From: Betaproteobacteria bacterium HGW-Betaproteobacteria-7
GTDB taxonomy: Bacteria; Pseudomonadota; Gammaproteobacteria; Burkholderiales; Rhodocyclaceae
DNA: 64,000 nt
Assembly: GCA_002840765.1 (NCBI GenBank)
Contig: PHCE01000003.1
Location: 149,743-213,742, forward strand
Direction: 5' to 3'
Part shown: positions 29,076 to 38,482 of the stretch, one piece after another
Layout: each line of letters opens with the position of its first letter
Position numbering within the stretch: position 1 is the first letter of the stretch
Program-made: the position numbers and the translations under genes
Notes under the pieces: generated by a model
Databases searched by the model: none
What the model was told of the DNA's origin: nothing
The model's input: the letters and a program-made list of their open reading frames with translations, nothing else

Positions 29076-29290
29076 TCCGACCAATCAACTTCTTCATTTC
29101 TCCTGCCTCCCCTCCAAAGCGTGAATTGCCCGAAATTGATTGTATGAAGATTGGGCATTCTATTGAATGGCGTATGAATATGTAACGCCGCTTTGGACGT
29201 GAGCCATGCTTTCTGTTCAGCCTGTGGGCATATTTTCCAGAGGCGACGGGTAGCGCGGGGAGGCGGGAAGGCGCCAGGCGCCGATGGTCT

Positions 29291-31078
29291 TCAGTCTGCC
29301 GGCAGGCTCAAGATGAAGATGGCGCCGCCGTCCGGCGCGTTGCGGGCGGCCAGCGTGCCGCCGTAGCTTTCGACGATGGTCAGCGAAATGGCCAGACCGA
29401 GGCCGAGGCCGGCGCCAGCGGGTTTGGTGGTGTAGAAGGGTTCGAACAGGTGGCCGCGCACGTCGTCGGGGATGCCGGGGCCGTGGTCGCGGACTTCGAT
29501 GACGACCTGTCCGGTCTCGTCGCGCACGCCGACTTCGATGCGCGGCTCCGGCCGGTCGTGCATGGCGTCGAGGGCGTTGAGCAGCAGGTTGACCAATACC
29601 TGCTCCAGCCGCCCGGCTTCTGCGATCACGGTGAGGGCCGGGGCGAAGGGGGCGACGGCGATCTGGGCGGCGATTTCGCGGCGGCGTGGTTCGACGATCA
29701 GCAGCGCGTGTTCGATGGTGCTGGCGATGTTGACCGCTTGTGGCGTATCCGCCTCGCGCCGGGCGAAGCTTTTCAGCTGGCGGACGATGCGCCCGGTGCG
29801 CCCGACCAGTTCGCTGATCATCTGCAGGTTGTCGGCAACTTCGGCGTGGCGGCCGCGGGCGAGCAGGGCGGTGGCGTTGTCGGCGAAAGTCTGCAGCGCC
29901 GCCAGCGGCTGGTTCAGTTCGTGGCTGATGCCGGCGGACAGTTGCCCGAGCACCGCCAGCTTGCCGGCCTGCACGGCGTTGTCACGGGTTTCGTGGAGGA
30001 TGGCTTCAGTGCGCTGCAGGGCGCCGATTTTTTCGGTCAGGTCGGCGGTGCGTTCGGCGATGCGGCTTTCCAGTTCGGCGTGAATGCGCCGTAGTTCTTC
30101 GCGGCGGCGGGCGCGATGCTGGAAGTGGGCGGCCAGACCGAGGGCGAAGGCGGCGGCGAAGACCAGGGCGCTGGCGCCGGTGAAGGCGCTGCCGCGGGCT
30201 TCGTCGGGCCGCCCGAGCTGCACCACCTGCCAGCCGAGGTTGCCGACCGGACGGGCGACGATCAGGTGTTCACGTGGCGCTTCGTCGGGCAGGGCCAGGC
30301 GTACCGGCTCCTGGGCGGTCAGCGGCAGCGGCTTGTCGGCTAGTGGCTGGATGGCCTGATTGCCGTACTGCCGGGTGTTCTCCAGGCGCTGGCGTGCACT
30401 TTCGGCAAGCGGCGCCAGGTTGCGGTAGCGCAGGCGGCGGTCGGAGGCGAGGAAAACGATGCCGTCGCCGTCGGTCAGCAGCAGGGTGTCGCCGGTGCCG
30501 GCCATGGCCTGTTCGAGGGTTTCGAGGCCGACCTTGATGGCGACGACGCCGACGACCTTGCCTTGTTCGCGCAGCGGCGCGGCGATGAAATAGCCGGGCT
30601 CGCCGGTGGTGACGCCGACGCCGTAGAAGCGACCGAGGCCGTGGTCCACGGCGTCGCTGAAATAGGGGCGGAAGGCGTAGTTGTGGCCGATGAAGCTGCG
30701 CGGCTGGCGCCAGTTGCTGGCGGCCAGGGTGAGGCCGTTGGCGTCGATCAGGTACGTGGCGGCGACTGCGGCGCCCTGCTGGGCGGCTTCCAGATAGGCA
30801 TTGGCGGCGGCGATGCGGGCCGGATTGCCCGGTTCGCGCAGCAGGGCGGCCAGCGAGGGTTCGAGGGCGAGCAGGCCGGGCAGGGCTTCGTGGCGATAGA
30901 GCGTGGCTTCCAGCGACAGGGCGAAGGCATCGAGACGCTGCGCTGCCAGTCGGCGTTCGTGATCGAGGTTGTGGCGGAACAGCCACTGGTAGGCAAACAA
31001 ACCGATCAGCAGGCACAGGCCGGTGGCGGCGATGGGCAGCAGCCACGGGCGGTTTGACTGGGGACGGGAAGCGCTCAT
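29291..31078 (-). CDS. DctB-like sensor histidine kinase in the TAXI operon
   Basis: 595 residues. TM1 WLLPIAATGLCLLIGLFAYQWLF, a periplasmic Cache-type sensor (residues about 40-285, GAAVAATYLIDANGLTLAASNWRQPRSFIGHNYAFRPYFSDAV, EPGYFIAAPLREQGKVVGVVAIK), TM2 ASALVFAAAFALGLAAHF, phosphoacceptor GQLSAGISHELNQPLAALQTFADN, and ATPase boxes NLLLNALDAMHD, DHGPGIPDDV and GAGLGLGLAISLTIVESYGG. It is the last gene of the TAXI TRAP operon, coupled by ATGA overlap to the DUF1850 gene, and has no response regulator beside it. It probably senses the transported organic acid and phosphorylates one of the DctD-type regulators at 14.3 or 24.3 kb. Confidence 0.88.
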   Translation of the reverse strand: MSASRPQSNRPWLLPIAATGLCLLIGLFAYQWLFRHNLDHERRLAAQRLDAFALSLEATLYRHEALPGLLALEPSLAALLREPGNPARIAAANAYLEAAQQGAAVAATYLIDANGLTLAASNWRQPRSFIGHNYAFRPYFSDAVDHGLGRFYGVGVTTGEPGYFIAAPLREQGKVVGVVAIKVGLETLEQAMAGTGDTLLLTDGDGIVFLASDRRLRYRNLAPLAESARQRLENTRQYGNQAIQPLADKPLPLTAQEPVRLALPDEAPREHLIVARPVGNLGWQVVQLGRPDEARGSAFTGASALVFAAAFALGLAAHFQHRARRREELRRIHAELESRIAERTADLTEKIGALQRTEAILHETRDNAVQAGKLAVLGQLSAGISHELNQPLAALQTFADNATALLARGRHAEVADNLQMISELVGRTGRIVRQLKSFARREADTPQAVNIASTIEHALLIVEPRRREIAAQIAVAPFAPALTVIAEAGRLEQVLVNLLLNALDAMHDRPEPRIEVGVRDETGQVVIEVRDHGPGIPDDVRGHLFEPFYTTKPAGAGLGLGLAISLTIVESYGGTLAARNAPDGGAIFILSLPAD

Positions 31079-31490
31079 GGCGGCATCGTAGCGGGTTTTG
31101 CCGGGCCTCGTTCAGCCTCGTCGCCCTGGCAGGGGCGCAGGGTCAGCACGGCTTCAGCGGGCAGGCCGGGCAGCCAGGCGGTGACCGGCCGGCATTTTCC
31201 GGCGACGCAGATGATGTAGGGCTGAACGTGCGGTGAGTGGCGCAGTTGCACTTCCGGTAGCAGCGGCAGCGGCGGCGTGTAATGCCAGGCGCCGTCGCGC
31301 AGTACGGAATCGGCCGGTGGTTCCATGCCGGCGCCGGTGCCCTGAACGCGGGCCGAAGTCAAACGCAGGGCGCCAGCTTCCAGCCGGTAGTCCTCTTCCC
31401 AGACGCTGCGCTGGACGGAGTGCGTCCAGCGCAGCGTCACCGCCTCGCCGAGCGGCGCCAAGAGCAGGCCGGCGGCGAGGCAGAGGGCGC

Positions 31491-31494
<4 letters not shown>
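31075..31494 (-). CDS. DUF1850 protein associated with the TAXI transporter
   Basis: 139 residues from GTG 31494, which overlaps the permease stop (GTGA); the track ORF 31075-32514 is an out-of-frame extension. The N-terminus has a signal-like hydrophobic stretch (VSALCLAAGLLLAPLGEA), followed by the DUF1850 pattern (TLRWTHSVQRSVWEEDYRLEAGALRLTSARVQGTGAGMEPP, LRDGAWHYTP, VTAWLP). DUF1850 genes are typically found next to TAXI-type TRAP permeases. Their role is unknown, perhaps a periplasmic partner. Confidence 0.8.
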
Positions 31495-33554
<2,060 letters not shown>

Positions 33555-33560
33555 GATGTC

Positions 33561-34505
33561 TTACTTGAGCAGGCCGGCTTCGCGGTAGTACTTCTCGGCA
33601 CCCGGATGCAGCGGCACCGGCGAACCGATGGCCATCTTCTCCTTCTTGATCGCCTTGGCGGCGGCGTGGGCAGTGGCCATGGCATCGAGGTTCTCGGTCA
33701 TCGACTTGGTCATCTTGTAGACCGTGTCGGTCGGCACGCCTTCATGGGTGATCAGGTAGTTGGGCACGAGCACGGTCTGCACGTCGGCCGTCTGGCCGTT
33801 GTAGGTGTTGGCCGGGATGGTGCCGGACTGGTAGGCGGCATCGCCGATCTTGGCGACGACATTGGCCGGGATTTCGATGACGACGATCTTCAGTGCCGTC
33901 GCCAGGTCGCGCACGGCGGCGACGCCCAGTCCGGAGGAAAGCAGCGTCGCGTCGAGCTGGCGGTTCTTCATCAGTTCGACCGATTCCGAGTAGCCGAGGT
34001 ATTCGACCTTGGCCAGATCCTGATAACCGAGGCCGGCGGCCTTGAGGATGTCGCGGCTGTTCAGTTCAGTGCCGCTCTTCGGCGCGCCGACCGAGACGCG
34101 CTTACCTTTCAGGTCGGCCAGCGACTTGATGCCGGAATCGGCGGCGGCGAGGAAGTGGATGTAATTGGGGTAGATGGCGGCGACGGTGCGCAGCTTGGTC
34201 AGCGGCGCCTTGAAGCCGACGTCGGCGTTGCCCTTCCAGGCTTCCGACAGCGTATCGCCAAGGGTAAAGGCAATTTCACCCTTGCCAGCCTGCAGCAGAT
34301 TGAGGTTTTCGGCCGAAGCCTTGGTCGCCTGCACCGACATCTTGGTGTCCGGCATCACCTTGCCGTAGATCTGGGTCAGCGAGACGCCGAGCGGGTAATA
34401 GACGCCGCTGGTACCGCCAGTCAGGACGTTGATGAAGTCGGCGGCATGGCCGGCGGTGGTGCCGACGGCCAGAGCGGCGACGGCGATCAGGGAACGTAGT
34501 TTCAT
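33561..34505 (-). CDS. TAXI-family TRAP transporter solute-binding protein
   Basis: 314 residues from ATG 34505 (ribosome site AGGAGGAGATTCC); the track start 34553 lies upstream in the promoter region. Sec signal MKLRSLIAVAALAVGTTAGHA, then the TAXI signature FINVLTGGTSGVYYPLGVSLTQIYG. Also visible are AENLNLLQAGKGEIAFTLGDTLSEAW and KGKRVSVGAPKSGTELNSRDILKAAGL. TAXI proteins bind glutamate, 2-oxoglutarate or other dicarboxylates; the ligand here is unknown. It heads the operon binding protein, permease, DUF1850, kinase behind a sigma-54 promoter. Confidence 0.93.
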   Translation of the reverse strand: MKLRSLIAVAALAVGTTAGHAADFINVLTGGTSGVYYPLGVSLTQIYGKVMPDTKMSVQATKASAENLNLLQAGKGEIAFTLGDTLSEAWKGNADVGFKAPLTKLRTVAAIYPNYIHFLAAADSGIKSLADLKGKRVSVGAPKSGTELNSRDILKAAGLGYQDLAKVEYLGYSESVELMKNRQLDATLLSSGLGVAAVRDLATALKIVVIEIPANVVAKIGDAAYQSGTIPANTYNGQTADVQTVLVPNYLITHEGVPTDTVYKMTKSMTENLDAMATAHAAAKAIKKEKMAIGSPVPLHPGAEKYYREAGLLK

Positions 34506-34558
34506 GGAATCTCCTCCTGTGGTTTTGACTAACCGCGGTGCGGTTGGGTCCATACGTT

Positions 34559-34574
34559 TGCAGGAGGCGTGCCA
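34559..34574 (-). promoter_or_regulatory. Sigma-54 promoter of the TAXI operon
   Basis: Read on the minus strand, TGGCACGCCTCCTGCA has GG and GC 10 bases apart and matches the -24/-12 consensus closely. It lies 54 bases before the binding-protein start, the same distance as the gltI promoter from gltI. Confidence 0.8.
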
Positions 34575-34648
34575 GCGTCAGCCTGTCGCGGCAGTAGGCT
34601 GATTTTCAAGGGTTTTGCCGGTGATGGTGATGCCGGTACGAGTATGGC

Positions 34649-34666
34649 TGTGCGGAAATTCGCACA
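34649..34666. promoter_or_regulatory. Activator palindrome 1 of the TAXI operon
   Basis: TGTGCG-gaaatt-CGCACA is a perfect 6-bp inverted repeat with core CGGAAATTCG, about 83 bases upstream of the -24 element. It resembles the gltI sites. Confidence 0.65.
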
Positions 34667-34680
34667 CCCGGGCCTGACTG

Positions 34681-34696
34681 GTGCGGATTTCCGCAC
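34681..34696. promoter_or_regulatory. Activator palindrome 2 of the TAXI operon
   Basis: GTGCGG-attt-CCGCAC is perfect. Read on the other strand its core is CGGAAATCCG, identical to the core of gltI palindrome 1. Its centre is 31 bases from palindrome 1, again about three helical turns. It sits just after the stop codon of the HEMRH-protein gene. Confidence 0.65.
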
Positions 34697-34701
34697 GCCG
34701 T

Positions 34702-35376
34702 TCAGCGAAAGACTTTCTTGATCTCGCCGTCGCAGGCATTGGCTACCCGCGCGTATTCCTCGTCGGTATCGATCAGCGCCTGGGCTTCCTCGACGGCGCG
34801 GATCTGCCGCTGGACGTAGGGCATCCAGCGCTCATCCAGCTCGCGTTGCAGACGTGTTGCCAGCTCGCCGGCCGCGCCGCGCCAGGGGGCGCCGGTGGCA
34901 AAGCGGGCATTGAGGGTGTCGCCCAGTTCTTTTTCGATGGCGAGCAGATGGTCCTCATAGGTCTTCACGTGCCGCATCTCGTGTTCGTAGATTTCCCGGT
35001 GGGCGCAGCTACCCGGCGGAAACTCGCGGGCCACATAGATGGTGATCGGGCTGAAACCGTAACGCAGGATGATCTGCGGGCTGGCGCATTCCCAGCGCCG
35101 ACGGCTATCGAGCAGGGCTGGTGATTGCGAACCGAGGCTGGCGCTGGCCGTGCCGCGGGTCAGGCCGAGCACCTGATGGCCGGGGCGGGTGACGGCGGCG
35201 CCCAGGTTGTTGAGCGCCGCGACGCTATAACTGTTGTTGAGGGCGAGCCGTGTTGGCAGGCGTTCAACCTTGACCGAGGGCTTCGGCAACGCGTCGCAGG
35301 GATCGGCCAGACAGTTGCCGAACGCCAGGGCGGCCAGCACGAAGACGAGCGGTCGTGCCAGTCGGGTGTTATTCAA
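34702..35376 (-). CDS. Secreted protein with HEMRH zincin-like motif, unknown function
   Basis: 224 residues if started at TTG 35376 (LNNTRLARPLVFVLAALAFGNCLADPCDAL, a good signal peptide). No ATG exists near, and the track start 35718 overlaps the upstream gene. The body contains YEHEMRHVKTYEDHLLAIEKELGD, in which HEMRH fits the HExxH zinc-protease motif, with further conserved-looking FSPITIYVAREFPPGSCAHREIYEHE just before it. A DUF922-type predicted Zn-dependent protease is the closest idea. It is downstream of the CcoQ-like gene by 35 bases on the same strand. The start and function are uncertain. Confidence 0.65.
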   Translation of the reverse strand: MNNTRLARPLVFVLAALAFGNCLADPCDALPKPSVKVERLPTRLALNNSYSVAALNNLGAAVTRPGHQVLGLTRGTASASLGSQSPALLDSRRRWECASPQIILRYGFSPITIYVAREFPPGSCAHREIYEHEMRHVKTYEDHLLAIEKELGDTLNARFATGAPWRGAAGELATRLQRELDERWMPYVQRQIRAVEEAQALIDTDEEYARVANACDGEIKKVFR

Positions 35377-35411
35377 TGGAGCGGGGGCTGCTGGATGGCC
35401 AGGATGCAGCT

Positions 35412-35591
35412 TCAGGGCTGGCGGGTCTTGTCCGTCGGGTTGTCGTCGTCTTCGTTCGGGCCGCTGAAGGGCAGGTTGGCAGCCTCGTCGAAATCCTTGC
35501 GGCGCTTGCCGCTGTATGCCCAGAAGCCGATCGCCAGAAAGCAGACGAGGCCGGCGACGGTGATCAGAGAGCGCATTTCGTTGATGTCCAT
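35412..35591 (-). CDS. ccoQ: Orphan CcoQ/FixQ-like small cbb3 oxidase subunit
   Basis: 59 residues from ATG 35591 (ribosome site AAGGAA). MDINEMRSLITVAGLVCFLAIGFWAYSGKRRKDFDEAANLPF matches the CcoQ pattern: one membrane helix followed by W-AYSGKRRKDFDEAANLPF. CcoQ stabilises cbb3-type cytochrome c oxidase. No ccoN, ccoO or ccoP gene is near, and its neighbours are a HEMRH protein and a diguanylate cyclase, so it is either an orphan paralogue or a relic of a displaced operon. Confidence 0.8.
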   Translation of the reverse strand: MDINEMRSLITVAGLVCFLAIGFWAYSGKRRKDFDEAANLPFSGPNEDDDNPTDKTRQP

Positions 35592-35753
35592 GGGGTTCCT
35601 TTCTTGGCCAACTGGCAGCATAGGCGCTGCCGACATGCATGTTACACGTCATTGGCAAGCGGCCGTCCAAGATCCAGGGCGAAACATGCCGATAGCACTT
35701 TGACATGGCGACCGGCACGGCGCCGGCGCTGGAGCGTTTGGTCTGGTCGTGTG

Positions 35754-36917
35754 CTACGCCGGGGCTGATGGTAGTGGCACGCAGGTGGGCGCCAGCGGGG
35801 CAGATGGCAGGTCATCGCCGACGACCCGGTTGCGCCCCTGCATCTTGGCTGAATACATCGCCAGATCGGCCCGGTGCATCAGGGCGGACAGGCTGCCATC
35901 GGTTGCCGCCAGCAAGGCCACGCCGATGCTGACGGTCGGAAGCACGACATTGTCGCCGACCGTTACGGCCAGCATTTCGGTCGCCCGACGCAGGCGCTCC
36001 GCCGTTTCCATCGCCTCGCTCCACGTGGCGTCGGGCAAGAGCAGGGCGAATTCCTCACCGCCCAGACGGCCGAGGCAATCGCCGCCGCGCAGGTGGTGCA
36101 CGCAGGCATCGACGACGGCGACCAGGACTTCGTCGCCGGCCATGTGCCCGTATTGATCGTTGATTTGCTTGAAGTGGTCGAGGTCGATGATCAGCAGGGC
36201 CAGCGGATTGGCGTGCTGGCGCGCCGCCAGCAGATGCCGTTCGGCGGTGGTCAGGAAGTAGCGACGGTTGACGATGCCGGTCAGCGAATCGCGGAAGGCC
36301 TGCGATTCCAGTTCCTTGATCAGTACCTCGTTGCGCTGGCGCAATTGCAAGGCTTCGGTCGTCGATGCGTTGATCTGCCGGCCGACCTGGATCATCAGCG
36401 CGGTAAAGCAGCCGCCGAGCAGGCTCAGGCCGATATTGAACCAGGTGGGATCGAACAGCGGCAGTCCGAGAAGGGCGAGCACGGGAAAAATCATGTCGAG
36501 CGCGAGCAGGCGCAGATGGGCATTGCTCATCGCTGCGGTCAGGGCGATCAAGCCCATGTGGATCATCATGATGAAGATCAGGCTGGAGAAATTGCCCTGC
36601 TGCCAGGCCCAGAAGACGAGCGACGACCACGCCAGCATGTGTGCTCCGTGGGCGACGGCGATGCGGTTGGCCCAGCGCCGCTCGTCGCGCGGCTGGACGT
36701 CGGCCCGCTTGAAGGCTTGATAGACGCGAATGTAGTTGGCGACGATCGCCAGCTCGATCACCGCCCACAGCACGGCCCACGCTGTTGGCACCCAGTTGGT
36801 CAGCAGCGCGGCGGCGATCAGCGCCAGCGGCGGTGACAGGTAGCGGTCGTGCAGATGGTTGTCGACGTAGAGATGCAACTGGGCCAGCCGGATGCCCATT
36901 CGTGAGTCCGTCGTCAT
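35754..36917 (-). CDS. Membrane-bound diguanylate cyclase
   Basis: 387 residues. The N-terminal half has about six hydrophobic segments (LALIAAALLTNWVPTAWAVLWAVIELAIVANYI, FSSLIFIMMIHMGLIALTAAM, LLALDMIFPVLALLGLPLF, IGLSLLGGCFTALMIQV). The GGDEF domain starts FRDSLTGIVNRRYFL and has the active motif RLGGEEFALLLP. The inhibitory site RxxD (RGGD) lies five residues before it, so product feedback is expected. It should make c-di-GMP in response to a membrane signal. It lies upstream of the ccoQ-like gene on the same strand, 162 bases apart. Confidence 0.9.
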   Translation of the reverse strand: MTTDSRMGIRLAQLHLYVDNHLHDRYLSPPLALIAAALLTNWVPTAWAVLWAVIELAIVANYIRVYQAFKRADVQPRDERRWANRIAVAHGAHMLAWSSLVFWAWQQGNFSSLIFIMMIHMGLIALTAAMSNAHLRLLALDMIFPVLALLGLPLFDPTWFNIGLSLLGGCFTALMIQVGRQINASTTEALQLRQRNEVLIKELESQAFRDSLTGIVNRRYFLTTAERHLLAARQHANPLALLIIDLDHFKQINDQYGHMAGDEVLVAVVDACVHHLRGGDCLGRLGGEEFALLLPDATWSEAMETAERLRRATEMLAVTVGDNVVLPTVSIGVALLAATDGSLSALMHRADLAMYSAKMQGRNRVVGDDLPSAPLAPTCVPLPSAPA

Positions 36918-37023
36918 GCAGTGAATCCAGGATCGGGGTTGAGTGGGCGCCGACTATGCCTTATTGCGTAGATGATGTCATCGCCTGCGCCGGCTTGTCG
37001 CTGGCATGAATTGCCGAGGAACG

Positions 37024-37053
37024 AAAAAACGGGAGCGCGGCGGCTCCCGTTTT
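37024..37053 (-). terminator. Rho-independent terminator of urtA
   Basis: AAAACGGGAGC-gcggcg-GCTCCCGTTTT is a perfect 11-bp stem with a 6-base loop. On the minus strand it is followed by further T residues (AAAAAA on the plus strand at 37024-37029). It lies 23 bases after the urtA stop. A strong terminator here means urtA is transcribed alone. Confidence 0.85.
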
Positions 37054-37075
37054 GCGGCGACTGACAGAGGCCGGC

Positions 37076-38338
37076 TTACTTGCCTTCAGGCACGTCCTTC
37101 TTCTTGTCGTTGCCTTCGATGAACGGGCTCCACGGCTGGGCGCGGACCGGACCCGGGGTCTTCCAGACGACGTTGAACTGGCCGTCCGCCTTCACTTCGC
37201 CGATGAACACCGACTTGTGCAGGTGGTGGTTCTTCTCGTCCATCTTGGAGACGATGCCCGACGGTGCCTTGAAGGTCTGACCGGCCATGGCGGCGATGAC
37301 CTTGTCGGTGTCGGTGGACTTGGCCTTCTCGACCGCCTGCTTCCACATGTGGATGCCGATGTAGGTGGCTTCCATCGGGTCGTTGGTGACGACCTTGTCG
37401 GCGTTCGGCAGCTTCTGCTTCTTCGCCCAGTCGCGGTACATCTTGACGAACTTGGTGTTCTCCGGGTTCTTGATCGACATGAAGTAGTTCCACGACGCCA
37501 GGTGGCCGACCAGCGGCTTGGTATCGACGCCGCGCAGTTCTTCTTCACCGACGGAGAAGGCGACGACCGGCACATCGGTGGCCTTCAGGCCGGCATTGCC
37601 CAGTTCCTTGTAGAACGGCACGTTGGAGTCACCGTTGATGGTGGACACAACGGCGGTCTTCTTGCCTTCGGCGGCGAACTTCTTGATCTTGGCGATGATG
37701 GTCTGGTAATCGCTGTGACCGAACGGGGTGTACTCTTCCATGATGTCGGCGTCAGCCACGCCCTTGGATTTCAGGAAGGCGCGCAGGATCTTGTTGGTGG
37801 TGCGCGGATAGACGTAGTCGGTGCCGAGCAGCACGAAGCGCTTGGCCGAACCGCCGTCCTTGGACATCAGGTACTCGACGGCCGGGATCGCCTGCTGGTT
37901 GGGGGCGGCGCCGGTGTAGAAGACGTTCTTCTCGAGTTCTTCACCTTCATACTGGACGGGATAGAAGAGCAGGCCGTTGAGTTCCTTGTAAACCGGCAGC
38001 ACCGACTTGCGCGACACCGAGGTCCAGCAGCCGAAGGTGACGGCAACCTTGTCCTGGCTCAGCAACTGGCGAGCCTTTTCGGCGAACAGCGGCCAGTTGG
38101 AGGCGGGATCGACAACGACCGGCTCGAGCTTCTTGCCGAGCACGCCGCCCTTGGCGTTGATTTCCTCGATGGCCATCAGCGCCGTTTCCTTGAGTGCCGT
38201 TTCGGAAATGGCCATGGTGCCGGACAGCGAGTGCAGGATGCCGACCTTGATGGTGTCGGCGGCATGGGCGGCCATGCCGATGGTGGACAGGGCGGCGGCG
38301 AGGACAGTGGCCTTGATGAAAGTGCGACGATTGCTCAT
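37076..38338 (-). CDS. urtA: Urea ABC transporter substrate-binding protein UrtA
   Basis: 420 residues. The N-terminus MSNRRTFIKATVLAAALSTIGMAAHA fits a twin-arginine signal. The mature protein starts ADTIKVGILHSLSGTMAISETALKETALMAIEEINAKGGVLGKKLEPVVVDPASNWPLFAEKARQLL and has KVAVTFGCWTSVSRKSVLPVYKELNGLLFYPVQYEGEE, characteristic of UrtA. It captures urea in the periplasm for UrtBCDE. The gene stands alone, ended by a strong terminator and 26 kb from urtBCDE, which is unusual because urtABCDE is normally one operon. Confidence 0.95.
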   Translation of the reverse strand: MSNRRTFIKATVLAAALSTIGMAAHAADTIKVGILHSLSGTMAISETALKETALMAIEEINAKGGVLGKKLEPVVVDPASNWPLFAEKARQLLSQDKVAVTFGCWTSVSRKSVLPVYKELNGLLFYPVQYEGEELEKNVFYTGAAPNQQAIPAVEYLMSKDGGSAKRFVLLGTDYVYPRTTNKILRAFLKSKGVADADIMEEYTPFGHSDYQTIIAKIKKFAAEGKKTAVVSTINGDSNVPFYKELGNAGLKATDVPVVAFSVGEEELRGVDTKPLVGHLASWNYFMSIKNPENTKFVKMYRDWAKKQKLPNADKVVTNDPMEATYIGIHMWKQAVEKAKSTDTDKVIAAMAGQTFKAPSGIVSKMDEKNHHLHKSVFIGEVKADGQFNVVWKTPGPVRAQPWSPFIEGNDKKKDVPEGK

Positions 38339-38419
38339 GAGGACTCCTTGATCTGAGGTTGGACGTTGCGGAATAGCGTTTGCTGCGGTGCAACGTCAGA
38401 TTAAGGAGGGCGAGCGGGT

Positions 38420-38447
38420 GCGGAAATACGTCAGATTGCGTAGGGCT
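38420..38447 (-). promoter_or_regulatory. 28-bp motif upstream of urtA, shared with urtB
   Basis: GCGGAAATACG-tcag-ATTGCGTAGGGCT, identical outside the 4-base centre to the motif upstream of urtB (10902-10929). It lies 82 bases upstream of the urtA start. It probably co-regulates the two split urea transporter loci. Confidence 0.6.
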
Positions 38448-38482
38448 ACGCAGGGGGCCGGGCAGTTGCTGCCCGGCCTGGC

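Noticed and set aside
38400-38450. NtrC site or sigma-54 promoter upstream of urtA
   Set aside because: Only an isolated GGTGCA half-site and no GG-N10-GC pair in the right orientation were found.
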